A stretch of 64,000 nucleotides of DNA, taken from NCBI GenBank assembly GCA_042408875.1, contig JBHOQS010000014.1, positions 1 to 64,000 on the forward strand, in the 5' to 3' direction. Of this stretch, positions 25,116 through 33,124 are shown in pieces. The DNA is from JBHOQS01 sp042408875 (GTDB lineage: Bacteria > Chloroflexota > UBA11872 > JBHOQS01). Under the pieces are notes generated by a model, which did no database searches, was not told the DNA's origin, and saw only the letters and a program-made list of their open reading frames with translations. Numbering within the stretch: the first letter of the stretch is position 1; every line of letters begins with the position of its first letter. Made by a program: the position numbers and the translations under genes.

Positions 25116-25892
25116 CTAGCGCCCGCTGTGGGCCACCGAGCGTAGACTGTGCACGCTCCTGGGCTGAGCTGACGGAAAGGGCAGCAGGCGCTCGAACGCA
25201 TCGCGTATGGCGGTGTAGTCCTCGCAGACGAGGTGCTCCAGGCCGCGGCGGTCCTGGATGGTCACTTCGCCGCGTCGGTGGGTGATCAGCCCCGCCTGCT
25301 GGAGCGCGCCGATGGCAAGCGTAACCGTGGCACGGCGGACGCCGAGCATCGCGGCAAGGTTTTCCTGGGTGAGGGGGAAGCGATCCTCCCAGAGGCAGTC
25401 GTGCAGGTGCAGCAGCCAGCGCGCCAGCCGCTCCTCAACCGTATGCAGCCGGTTACAGGCGGCGGTGCGGGCGATCTGGATCAGGAAGACTTCCACGAAA
25501 CGCAGCAGCGTGGCCAGCAGCGCGCTGTCCTCGTGCAGCGCGTGCCGGAAGTCGCCCAGCGGGATGCGCAGTCCTTCGCCTTCAACCTGCACAATGGCTT
25601 CGTGGGGGCTCACCTCCTCACCTGCCAGCGCGGGGGTTCCCACCATGCCCTCGAAGCCAGTGGTAGCCACGTCTACACTGCGGCCGTCACGCATGAGCAC
25701 AAGGTGTGCGACGGCCCCGCTAAAGGGAAAGTACACATACTCGATAGGGCTGCCGGTGTGCATGAGATGCTGTCCAACCGCCACTCGCACGAGCCTGCCA
25801 CGGGCTTGCAACCGCTCCCGTGAGGACAGCGGCAGGCTCATGAGGAGACGGTTGGCGCCCGGCCTGGGGCGACTGTGCGGAGCAGACATCAT
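25116..25892 (-). CDS. Crp/Fnr-family transcriptional regulator
   Basis: A 258-residue regulator: a cyclic-nucleotide-binding-like barrel (about 35-145, 'EYVYFPFSGAVAHLVLMRDG', 'VDVATTGFEGMVG'), dimer helix, and a winged helix 'LTQENLAAMLGVRRATVTLA' followed by 'LQQAGLITHRRGEVTIQDRRG'. The pattern is that of the Crp/Fnr subgroup without the cAMP-phosphate R-x-A. No cysteine cluster for an Fe-S centre is seen at the N terminus. The ATG at 25892 has AAAGGAGC upstream. Convergent with the response regulator. Confidence 0.9.
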   Translation of the reverse strand: MMSAPHSRPRPGANRLLMSLPLSSRERLQARGRLVRVAVGQHLMHTGSPIEYVYFPFSGAVAHLVLMRDGRSVDVATTGFEGMVGTPALAGEEVSPHEAIVQVEGEGLRIPLGDFRHALHEDSALLATLLRFVEVFLIQIARTAACNRLHTVEERLARWLLHLHDCLWEDRFPLTQENLAAMLGVRRATVTLAIGALQQAGLITHRRGEVTIQDRRGLEHLVCEDYTAIRDAFERLLPFPSAQPRSVHSLRSVAHSGR

Positions 25893-26400
25893 AGGCGCTC
25901 CTTTCAGGCCGCTTGGCCGTATCCTTGTACTGCAATAACCGCCATACGTCTGAGGCATCCGAGGCATCTGAGGTATCTCACGGCGATCTTCACCCAAGTT
26001 CTATAGTATATCATTAGTATATTCTTGCATAGCGATGTAGTGATCATTCCTGCTTGGCGGGCGCCAAATATGTTCGCCCTGTGTGCAGCAGCCTTCGTCA
26101 GTGCACAGCTACCCTGATGAATTCGTGATATCTGTGCGATAGCGTACCGACGCGTTGGAAGCGGGCCAAGATAATCTGCCTGCTTTACGTTTGCTCCCTT
26201 GCCGCTCGCCTATCACCTGAGAGTCGATGCTTGAGTGCCGGGTCGAAGAGACACAAGAGCGAGAGGAACGCCTCGTATGGCACTTCCAGCCCGGCGTGAG
26301 AGGCCATCGCATAGGCTGGTGAACTGATCCACGTGGACGCCCCAGAGAAGGAAGACGTCGTGCAGACGAGGAAGGGCAAGGTCCGGCGCCTGGCCAGGTA
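25893..26400. other. 508-bp spacer with AT-rich patch, no clear gene
   Basis: Bases 25955-25980 repeat GAGGCATC-like units. Bases 25996-26035 are AT-rich and carry two TATACT-like boxes on the minus strand that could drive the Crp/Fnr gene. A minus-strand open frame (26185-26775) covers the right part but is antisense to the PAS fragment and has no ribosome-binding site. Confidence 0.4.
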
Positions 26401-26655
26401 TTCTTTCAGCTCATTGAGGCGGCGCCAGATGGACTGGTCGCGGTAAGTGAAGAAGGCACGATCGTCTTCATGAACAGCACAGCCGAGCAGCTTTTTGGCT
26501 ACAGCCGTGCGGAACTGGCCGGCCAGCCGGTGGAGGCTCTCCTGCCCGAACGGTTCCGCGCGGCACACAGGCGCTATCGCCAGGCGTACATGGCTGCACC
26601 GCAGCGCCGGCCAATGGGCAGCGGTCTGGAACTGTGGGCGCGGCGCAAGGAGTGA
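26401..26655 (+). pseudogene. PAS-domain fragment
   Basis: The frame reads FFQLIEAAPDGLVAV, EEGTIVFMNSTAEQLFGYSR, AELAGQPVEALLPERFR, 'RPMGSGLELWARRKE' and then a stop. It is a typical PAS sensor domain that in relatives continues 'RRKDGSEFPVEI' into a histidine kinase. The gene is cut by a stop exactly at that point and has no recognisable start. The CBS fragment begins at once in another frame. Confidence 0.75.
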
Positions 26656-27061
26656 AGACGCGTCGCTGGAGGAGGTCGCGACGCTGATGCTCCAGCACGA
26701 GATCGGCGCAGTCCCGATCGTGGATGGCCGCGGCAGGCTCGTGGGGATCATCACCGAGTCCGACTTCACAGGCAAAGAGCGCGGGTTCCCCTTCTCAGCC
26801 TATCGGGCTCCGCAGGTCCTCGGGGAGTGGATCACACCGGACGGGATCGAGCGCATCTACGCGGCGGCGCGCACCAGGAAGGCGAAGGAGATCATGAGCA
26901 CGTCGGTGATGACCGCCCGGGAGGACGAGCCGGTCACCGCCGTGGTCGAGCGGATGATCCACTACGATCTGCACCGCATCCCGGTGGTGCGCGATGGCGT
27001 GCCGGTGGGGATGGTGACGCGGCACGACCTTCTCAAGCTGATGCTGGACACCGCGCGATAG
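26656..27061 (+). pseudogene. CBS-domain pair protein, 5'-truncated
   Basis: From 26656 the frame reads EDASLEEVATLMLQHEIGAV, 'PIVDGRGRLVGIITESDF', then 'KEIMSTSVMTAREDEPVTAV' and 'VRDGVPVGMVTRHDLLKLML': two CBS motifs forming one Bateman adenosyl-nucleotide-binding module. The first CBS lacks its usual opening (M-T-x-x-V-x-T-V), and no start codon with a binding site is seen, so the 5' end is missing. The junction with the PAS fragment suggests a deletion joining two genes. A fused but frameshifted PAS-CBS gene is the alternative. Confidence 0.7.
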
Positions 27062-28425
27062 CTCGGTCGGCCGGAGAGGCCAGCGTAGCGCTGCGCGCGA
27101 CGTCTTACCCTACCCCGGCCATTACGTTGCTCTGGGGAAGCACCCCCTCTCTGGAGGGTGGGTGGACGCGCGTAAGTAGGTAGGAAGGCGCTGAGCAGGA
27201 GGAACAGTCCAACAGCAAGCATCGCGCTGCGCAACGTGCCCGTGGCGTCGGCGGCCAGGCCGGCCAGGGCTGCGCCGAGAGGTTGGGCGAACTCCCACGC
27301 TGCGCTGCCCAGCCCGGTGAACTCGCCCGCGCGCCGCCGCGGGATAAGGTCGGCTAGCAGTGGCAGGAGCACTGCTGTGCACAGCGCGTTGGCCGCGCCT
27401 GTCACCAGCAGCGCGGCCACGGCCTGCGGGACCGTTCGCACCTGCGATCCGGCGAGCGCGCTCAGGCCCATAGCCACGAGCCCGGCAAGGAGCACGGTCT
27501 TCTTGCCGTACCGGTCGCCCAGCCAGCCGGCAGGTAAGGTGCACACCGCCGTGGCCACGATGGCGACCATGAGCAGGCGAAATGCAGTGGCCTCATCGGT
27601 GCCGAGCTCGCGTATGCCGAAGCGCGTGAGGAACGGCACCACACCTCCGGTGCCCAGCCAGAAGAACAGGGTGGCGAAAGGTACTTCGCGACCTCGCGGT
27701 GCTCCAGCACATCGCGCAGGTACGCCAGCGGCCGGAAGCTCAGGGGCTCGGGAGCCGGAGGGGAGAGGACCTCCTCGCGAATGCCCAGCAGGACAAGCGC
27801 GAATCCGGCCAGCAGCCCACTGGCAACGATCGCGAAGACCAGCCCCTCGCGCCGTGCCCAGAGCTGCGCGGCCAGCGATAGGAAAGAGAAGCTGGCCAAG
27901 CCCGCTGGCCAGCGCCAGCACAGCGCCAACCCGCGCCCGCTGCCCGCCTGGCACGAGGTTGGCCAGCAGGGCAAGATAGGGCCCGTAAGCGAAAGCCAGG
28001 GCAGTGGTCATGACTAGGAGCACAAGGAGCATTGCCCACAGCGGCGGCCGCAATGCTCAGGCCAGCATTGCGGCCGCCGCTAGGGGAATACCCGCGAGAA
28101 TATACGGGCGCCTGCGGTCCAGGGGCGTGTGTGTGCGATCGCTGAGCGCCCCGGCCACGATCTGGGAGAGCCCGGCCAGTGGAGGGTGCTTCTGCGAGAG
28201 GACGCCGATCACAGCATTGGGCAGACCAGGGCTGGCCAGATACAGGGGTAGCACCGCATTGGTGAAGGCGAACATCATGCCGGCGCCGATGTTCCCTGCG
28301 CCATAGAGCAGCACCTGAAGCCAGGTGGTCGACACAGGCGACGCCGGACCTAGAGTACGCAATCGACTGCTCGCGTAGTGGGGCAAGCTCCGGTGCGCAC
28401 AGTTCAGCGCCCCAGTCTGACGCAC
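26962..28425 (-). pseudogene. Major facilitator superfamily transporter, multiply disrupted
   Basis: The N-terminal part (28425-28057) reads LLYGAGNIGAGMMFAFTNAV, 'LYLASPGLPNAVIG', 'LSDRTHTPLDRRRPYILAG', resembling the sugar (GPH/SLC45-like) branch of MFS. An in-frame TGA at 28061-28063 lies in the loop of a perfect inverted repeat. The frame then changes near 27886-27890 (one extra base in a T3 run on the coding strand) and again at 27678-27680 (one base missing), before 'FATLFFWLGTGGVVPFLTRFG' and 'PAGWLGDRYGKKTVLLAG'. The C-terminal frame runs into the CBS gene on the other strand, so its own stop is probably lost. Not functional as written. Confidence 0.8.
28040..28081. other. Perfect 18-bp inverted repeat carrying a premature stop
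   Basis: AGCGGCGGCCGCAATGCT (28040-28057), a 6-base loop, then the exact complement (28064-28081). On the minus strand the loop creates the TGA that interrupts the MFS gene. The repeat probably arose by a templated (fold-back) mutation or is an assembly artefact. Confidence 0.7.
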
Positions 28426-28480
28426 GACCCTGCTGGGCGGACCTGGTGGAGCAGGCTGACGCTACAGATCGCGCGCTATC

Positions 28481-29089
28481 ATGGCGCGTTATCTCGAATG
28501 GTACCATCGTATCGAGTGCAGCGGGACAGAGCATGTGCCACTCACTGGCCCGCTCCTGGTCGTGGCAAACCACGCCAGCAACCTCGATCCTCTGGCGCTG
28601 GCCTATGGCATCCGCCGCCCGCTGCACTTCCTGGCCGCCAGGGGGCTGTTCCGCATTCCCCTGGTAGGATACGTGCTCCGCCAGTGGGGCGCAATACCGG
28701 TCGAGCCTGGTGGGCTCGATATCGCGGCGGTACGCGCCTGCGTGACCATCCTGCGCACAGGCGGGGCGCTGGCCGTCTTCCCGGAGGGGACGCGCTCGCG
28801 CGATGGAAGGCTCCAGCCGTTCAAGAGCGGCCCGGCCAGGATGGCTATCCTGGCGCAGGCTCCGGTCCTGCCGGCTGGCCTTCTGGGCACCTTCGAGGCG
28901 CTGCCGCCAGGCGCGCTGTTCCCCAGGCCGGTGAAGCTGCGCGTGCGCTACGGTCGGCCGTTTGAGTTGCATGAGTATTACGGCAGGCGCCTCACCGAGG
29001 CTGACGTGGCTGCCGCCACCAGGCGGCTGCGCGACGCCGTTGCCGCCTCCTTTCACTTCACTTATATTGCCTGCTTATTATTACTATAA
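28481..29089 (+). CDS. plsC: 1-acyl-sn-glycerol-3-phosphate acyltransferase (PlsC family)
   Basis: A 202-residue acyltransferase with block I N30-H31-A-S-N-L-D36, substrate-binding block 'AVFPEGTRSRDGRLQPFKSG' (PEGTR at 101-105) and block IV 'VLPAGLLGT'. It transfers an acyl chain to lysophosphatidate at the membrane. The final 13 residues (SFHFTYIACLLLL) are encoded by the start of an AT-rich tract and look foreign, so the normal C terminus has probably been replaced by a small rearrangement. The start is set by homology; no strong ribosome-binding site is seen. Confidence 0.87.
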   Translation: MARYLEWYHRIECSGTEHVPLTGPLLVVANHASNLDPLALAYGIRRPLHFLAARGLFRIPLVGYVLRQWGAIPVEPGGLDIAAVRACVTILRTGGALAVFPEGTRSRDGRLQPFKSGPARMAILAQAPVLPAGLLGTFEALPPGALFPRPVKLRVRYGRPFELHEYYGRRLTEADVAAATRRLRDAVAASFHFTYIACLLLL

Positions 29090-29155
29090 TTATATTATAA
29101 TTATATTACTATAGCACTATGATACTATACATTGGCAATTGAGTAGCTATTATTG
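29057..29155. repeat. AT-rich short tandem-repeat tract
   Basis: Roughly 100 bases of TTAT/ACTATAATTATAT-type repeats in otherwise GC-rich DNA. It begins inside the last codons of plsC. It resembles the other AT-rich spacers near 7.0, 23.9, 37.0, 45.1, 60.9 and 61.9 kb. Confidence 0.7.
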
Positions 29156-29394
29156 TGCATCCACTGCAACGGGTGCGCTTCGTTCGGGCTGCGAGCAGCG
29201 CGCTACGTAGCCGCTCCCCTTGTCCGGGTAAAGGCCTTCGTGCCACTCCTCTATAGGGCCGTGCTGGAGGTTCCGCAGGTCCCAGAGGTGCCACGACGCG
29301 CCATCAGCAGTGGCAGGCAGGGTGATAGAGCATGCCCGCGAGGGCTGAGAGACAGAAGAGGGATCGCAGGGATTGGCTGCACCGCCACCGGCAT
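29150..29394 (-). pseudogene. Frameshifted paralog of the 71-residue small protein
   Basis: ATG 29394 with AAGGAGG upstream opens MPVAVQPIPAIPLLSLS. Sense then continues in another frame as CSITLPATADGASWHLWDLR and NLQHGPIEEWHEG. This matches the gene at 23489-23704 (MPVAVHAVPTFVLTI, ADEEGALWHVWDLHDPCNGP). The switch occurs near 29340-29360 and needs one base. The copy is probably dead. Confidence 0.65.
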
Positions 29395-29710
29395 AGCGGC
29401 CTCCTTGCCACCAGGTATCCTGAGCCATGCTTATACGCCCGGCCATATACTGCCTTGCGCCACTGCATGCGCCCGGGACTGGTCACAGCACGGTAGGCAG
29501 AAACGCCTCCTCATAAACAAGCAGAGCACGTCCGCCGGCCACTGCTCGTGGGATCCCCGACCGTGTCTGGAATGGCTCCGTGCGCCTTGTGTGCCCCTTG
29601 AGGGCTTACCAGCTCCCTTTGCTTGTGTTAGTGTATGTCAACGTATGTCTCGAAATAGCGTCAGTAATCGTTCAGTAATCGAGCAGACGCGCTTGAGGGC
29701 TCTAGGGGAG
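29395..29710. other. Spacer without recognised gene
   Basis: About 315 bases between the small pseudogene and tRNA-Leu. Short direct repeats are visible (GTATGTC and CAGTAATCG, each twice, 29630-29690). No coding signal. Confidence 0.4.
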
Positions 29711-29793
29711 TGCCGGGTAAGGGACTCGAACCCTTACAGCCTTGCGGCCACCAGATCCTAAGTCTGGCGTGTCTGCCATTCCACCAACCCGGC
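29711..29793 (-). tRNA. tRNA-Leu (anticodon UAG)
   Basis: Read on the minus strand it begins GCCGGGT and ends ACCCGGCA, giving a seven-pair acceptor stem with discriminator A. The anticodon stem CCAGA/TCTGG encloses loop CTTAGGA with anticodon TAG. A long variable arm (GTGGCCGCAAGGCTG region) and T-loop GGTTCGAGTCC confirm a class II tRNA-Leu. CCA is not encoded. Confidence 0.95.
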
Positions 29794-30005
29794 ATAGGGC
29801 TGCGGCACCAGGCCCGGCAGCCATCTTCAAGTGTACCCAGCCTTCCAGGACAGCGTCAAACTGCGGCTCCGCCGGCTTGACGCCGGGTACAGAATACGCT
29901 ATGAAGCAGTCCTGACCGGGCTTACGGCACCCTGCAGAGGCTGGTACGCCCGAGCCAGCACGGCGTGTGCCACGCCGTGCTCACCCCCTGGAGGAACAGA
30001 TACCT

Positions 30006-31097
30006 ATGCCGAAGAAGGATCCCAACAGCATTGGCTTCGCCGTCGTAGGGTACGGAGTCATCGGGGCACATCACTGCCGGGCGATCAACGAAGCGGCAGG
30101 CGCGGAGCTGGTCGCCACCTGCGATATCGACGCAGAGGCAGCCCGCGCCGGAGGAGAGAAATGGGGCGTCCCCTGGTATACGTCCCTGAGCGAGCTGCTG
30201 GCCAATCCAGACGTCGATGTGGTGAACGTGTGCGTGCCCACCGGCCTGCATGCCGAGGTGGGTATTGCCGCCGCACGCGCCGGCAAGCACGTGGTCTGTG
30301 AGAAGCCACTTGACGTGAACCTGGAGAAGGCCGACGCGCTGATCCGCGCCTGCCGCGAGAATGGCGTGAAGCTCGCCGCGATCTTCCAGCGGCGGCTGCA
30401 CCCGCTCAGCCGCCGCATCAAGGACGCCGTGGACTCCGGCCGGCTGGGACGGATCGTCTATGCCGATATCCATCTCTACTGGTATCGCACACCGGAATAC
30501 TATGCTGGTGGGCGGCCGCCCGGCTGGCGCGGCACCTGGAAATACGATGGCGGCGGCGCCTGCATGAACCAGGGCATCCACTCCGTGGACTTCATCCAGT
30601 GGATCGTCGGGCCGGTGCGCAGCGTCTTCGCGAAGACCGGTACGTTTACGCACAACATCGAGGCTGAGGACGTCGGTACGGCGACGATCCAGTTTGTCAA
30701 TGGCGCGCTCGGCAATATTACGTGTACTACCAGCGCCTATCCCGGCCTGACGAACGACTTCCATCTGATTGGCGAGCGCGGCAGCATTGTGGTCCAGGAC
30801 AACGACAAGGTGCTCACCTGGCGTATTCAGCAGGGAGATGTGGCGAAGGAGAAGGCCGAAGAGGCGCAGATGCGCGAGTGGTACTCCGGGAGCCGCGAGT
30901 CGCCGTCGGCCGACCCGGCCGCGCTGGGGAGCGTGGGCAAGGATGGCCACACCATGCACATTGAGGATATGGTGCAGGCTATCCGCGAGAACCGCGATCC
31001 AGTGATCCCCGGCGAGCAGGCGCGGCACGCTATCGAGATTATCCTGGCTATCTACGAGTCCGCCCGCACTGGCCGGGAGATCACCCTGCCGCTGTAG
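30006..31097 (+). CDS. Gfo/Idh/MocA-family oxidoreductase
   Basis: A 363-residue NAD(P)-dependent sugar dehydrogenase-like protein. The Rossmann G-Y-G-V-I-G is at residues 15-20 and the signature E99-K100-P101 lies in 'HVVCEKPLDVNL'. The C-terminal substrate domain has 'GGGACMNQGIHSVDFIQWIVG'. Such enzymes oxidise or epimerise sugars and inositols; the substrate cannot be told. The ATG at 30006 follows GGAGGAACAG. The next gene is an SMP-30 lactonase, so the pair could oxidise a sugar to a lactone and open it. Confidence 0.9.
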   Translation: MPKKDPNSIGFAVVGYGVIGAHHCRAINEAAGAELVATCDIDAEAARAGGEKWGVPWYTSLSELLANPDVDVVNVCVPTGLHAEVGIAAARAGKHVVCEKPLDVNLEKADALIRACRENGVKLAAIFQRRLHPLSRRIKDAVDSGRLGRIVYADIHLYWYRTPEYYAGGRPPGWRGTWKYDGGGACMNQGIHSVDFIQWIVGPVRSVFAKTGTFTHNIEAEDVGTATIQFVNGALGNITCTTSAYPGLTNDFHLIGERGSIVVQDNDKVLTWRIQQGDVAKEKAEEAQMREWYSGSRESPSADPAALGSVGKDGHTMHIEDMVQAIRENRDPVIPGEQARHAIEIILAIYESARTGREITLPL

Positions 31098-31171
31098 CGC
31101 AAGGACCGGCTGTGGGGGCCGAGAAGGAAGCCCGCAGGACAGCGAAGGGCGATGAGAGGGGAGAAGACGCA

Positions 31172-32062
31172 GTGGAGCCGGGCTTTGAGGTGCATGATCC
31201 GGCCTTGTATCGCTTGATCCCGCAGGGGACGCCGATCGAGCGTATCGCCGGCGGGTTCGGCTTCACCGAGGGGCCGGTGTGGCGGGGTGACCATCTGCTA
31301 TTCAGTGATATCCCGCGCAACCGCATCGTGTGCTGGCGCGAGTTGCCTGAGGGTCCGGAGGTGACGACGTTCCGGTACCCCAGCGGCAATTCGAACGGCC
31401 TGACGCTCGACCGCCAGGGACGGCTGATCGCCTGCGAGCATGGCAACCGGCGCGTCTCGCGCACTGAGCCGGATGGCACTGTGATCAGCCTGGCTGAGCG
31501 CTACGAAGGCAGGCGCCTGAACAGCCCTAACGATGTGGTGGTGAGATCCGACGGCGGCGTGTACTTCACCGATCCACCGTATGGCCTGCGCAACCTCACC
31601 GAGGGCAAGGAGCTACCGTTCCAGGGGGTCTACCGCATCGAGCCGGACGGCCGGCTCACGCTGCTGGTTGACGATTTTGAGCGGCCCAATGGCCTGGCGT
31701 TCTCGCCCGACGAGACGGTACTGTACATCGATGACAGCGCCAGACGCCACATCCGCGCCTTCGACGTCCGGCCAGATGGGACGCTTGTGAACGGCCGCGT
31801 CTTCTTTGAGATGCAGTCGCCTGACAGCGGCAGTCCCGATGGCATGAAAGTGGATGTCCAGGGGAATATCTTCTGCACCGGGCCCGGTGGTATCTGGGTG
31901 CTGACGCCTGCCGGCCGGCTCCTCGGCCGGATCATCGTGCCGGAGCAGCCGGCCAACCTGGCCTGGGGCGGGCCGGACTGGAGCACGCTCTTCATTACCG
32001 CCCGCACCAGTGTCTACCGCCTGCGTACGGCGACCACGGGTATACGGGTGGGAAGTGAGTAG
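31172..32062 (+). CDS. SMP-30/gluconolactonase-family protein
   Basis: A 296-residue six-bladed beta-propeller: 'GFGFTEGPVWRGDHLLFSDI' with the metal-binding Glu, 'NGLTLDRQGRLIACEHGNRR', LNSPNDVVVRSDGGVYFTDP with the Asn/Asp ligands, and 'SPDGMKVDVQGNIFCTG'. The family hydrolyses sugar lactones with a divalent metal. GTG 31172 is preferred as start because GAGGGGAGAAG lies before it; GTG 31112 would add 20 unconserved residues. It is 74 bp after the MocA-type gene. Confidence 0.9.
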   Translation: MEPGFEVHDPALYRLIPQGTPIERIAGGFGFTEGPVWRGDHLLFSDIPRNRIVCWRELPEGPEVTTFRYPSGNSNGLTLDRQGRLIACEHGNRRVSRTEPDGTVISLAERYEGRRLNSPNDVVVRSDGGVYFTDPPYGLRNLTEGKELPFQGVYRIEPDGRLTLLVDDFERPNGLAFSPDETVLYIDDSARRHIRAFDVRPDGTLVNGRVFFEMQSPDSGSPDGMKVDVQGNIFCTGPGGIWVLTPAGRLLGRIIVPEQPANLAWGGPDWSTLFITARTSVYRLRTATTGIRVGSE

Positions 32063-32202
32063 AGTAAGGAGTACTGCGTCCTGCGTACCACCCACCCTCG
32101 GGCAAGCGCCGTACTGTAACGAAGGGAGTTGCCTTAGATGATTTCGCATGACGGCATTACGCAATACGCGGTACACAGGGGCCGGGGGCGGGAGGGAGAC
32201 TC

Positions 32203-32448
32203 ATGTTGCTTGAGGTGCGCGAGGGCGTCTTCGTAGATCTGCGCGAGATGCTCGGCATCTTCGACCCGCGCACAGCCAACCTACCAGCCAGCGACACCAC
32301 GGAAGCCCTGCCCACCGCCGGACCGGGTCCGGCGGCGCTCGTGCTCACCGACCGCGGTGTGGTGCCTGCGGCGTTCGATCCGCAGCGCCTGGCGCAGCAG
32401 GCGCAGGCGCTCTCGGTCCGGCTAAGGCCCCAACCTGGGTCGGGGTGA
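32203..32448 (+). CDS. DUF370/RemB-like small protein
   Basis: An 81-residue protein: LLEVREGVFVDLREMLGIFD at the N terminus, then a variable Pro/Thr insert, then 'AALVLTDRGVVPAAFDPQRL'. The two blocks match the pattern of DUF370 proteins (RemB type: 'G....V...IIGIFD', 'FV.TD..VY.SP'). Bacillus RemA regulates biofilm genes by binding DNA; whether this does is unknown. GGAGGGAG precedes ATG 32203. Its 3' end overlaps the convergent maf gene by 104 bp. Confidence 0.6.
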   Translation: MLLEVREGVFVDLREMLGIFDPRTANLPASDTTEALPTAGPGPAALVLTDRGVVPAAFDPQRLAQQAQALSVRLRPQPGSG

Positions 32449-33124
32449 CCCGCTCGATCGCGCCCGCCTCTTCCAGGAGGCGCAGGGCAGTACGCACTGG
32501 CAGGCCTACGACGTTGGGGTAGGAGCCGCTGATGCGCTCGACAGGCCTGAACTCTTGGTTCTGGATCGCATACGCCCCGGCCTTGTCCAGCGGATCGCCG
32601 GTGGCAACGTATGCGGCGATCTCCTCGTCGGTGTAGGGGCGCATCAGCACGCGGGTGGTCACCGCCGCGGTGCGCTCCTGCGGTCTGCCGGAGGCGTCGG
32701 GGGCGATCACCGCCACGCCGGTAGTGACCCGATGCCAGCGGCCACGCAGGCGGCGTAGCATGGCCACGGCCTCCTCCGGGGAGGCCGGCTTGCCCAGCAT
32801 CTCACCATCGAGCGCGACGACGGTGTCGGCTGCCAGGACCGCGGCGTCGGGACGCTGCTGCGCTACCGCGCGCGCCTTTGCCAGCGCTGCCAGCACGGCG
32901 TAGTGGCGCGGCCCGCGGGCGGGAATGCCCTCCTCATCAGCGCCCGAGGGCACCACCTCGAAACGCAGCCCGACAGCGCGCAGCAGCGCCTCACGGCGGG
33001 GCGAGGCGGAGGCAAGCACCAGTGGCAGCTTCTGGCGATAGCGTGGCCGGCCTGGGCGCGCACGCGGCGGGCGGGGCAGGACATCCTGGGCTACGCTGGT
33101 GTCCGTCCAATCTGTGCGAGCCAT
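32345..33124 (-). CDS. maf: Maf-like nucleoside triphosphate pyrophosphatase
   Basis: The core (about 34-225) is Maf: LVLASASPRREALLRAVGL, 'VLAADTVVALDGEMLGKP', 'EIAAYVATGDPLDKAGAYAIQ', 'RISGSYPNVVGLPV'. The family hydrolyses non-canonical nucleotides and affects septum formation. At 259 residues it is longer than usual: about 33 extra N-terminal residues and a Pro/Ala-rich C-terminal tail that overlaps the convergent DUF370 gene. The ATG at 33124 overlaps the stop of the upstream secreted-protein gene (TGATG), implying coupling. Confidence 0.88.
   Translation of the reverse strand: MARTDWTDTSVAQDVLPRPPRARPGRPRYRQKLPLVLASASPRREALLRAVGLRFEVVPSGADEEGIPARGPRHYAVLAALAKARAVAQQRPDAAVLAADTVVALDGEMLGKPASPEEAVAMLRRLRGRWHRVTTGVAVIAPDASGRPQERTAAVTTRVLMRPYTDEEIAAYVATGDPLDKAGAYAIQNQEFRPVERISGSYPNVVGLPVRTALRLLEEAGAIERVTPTQVGALAGPRAPAPAAPGAADRTPQAPHRGR

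Noticed and set aside
26185..26775. A 196-codon minus-strand open frame over the PAS fragment
   Set aside because: It is antisense to a recognisable PAS/CBS reading, has no ribosome-binding site and resembles no family.
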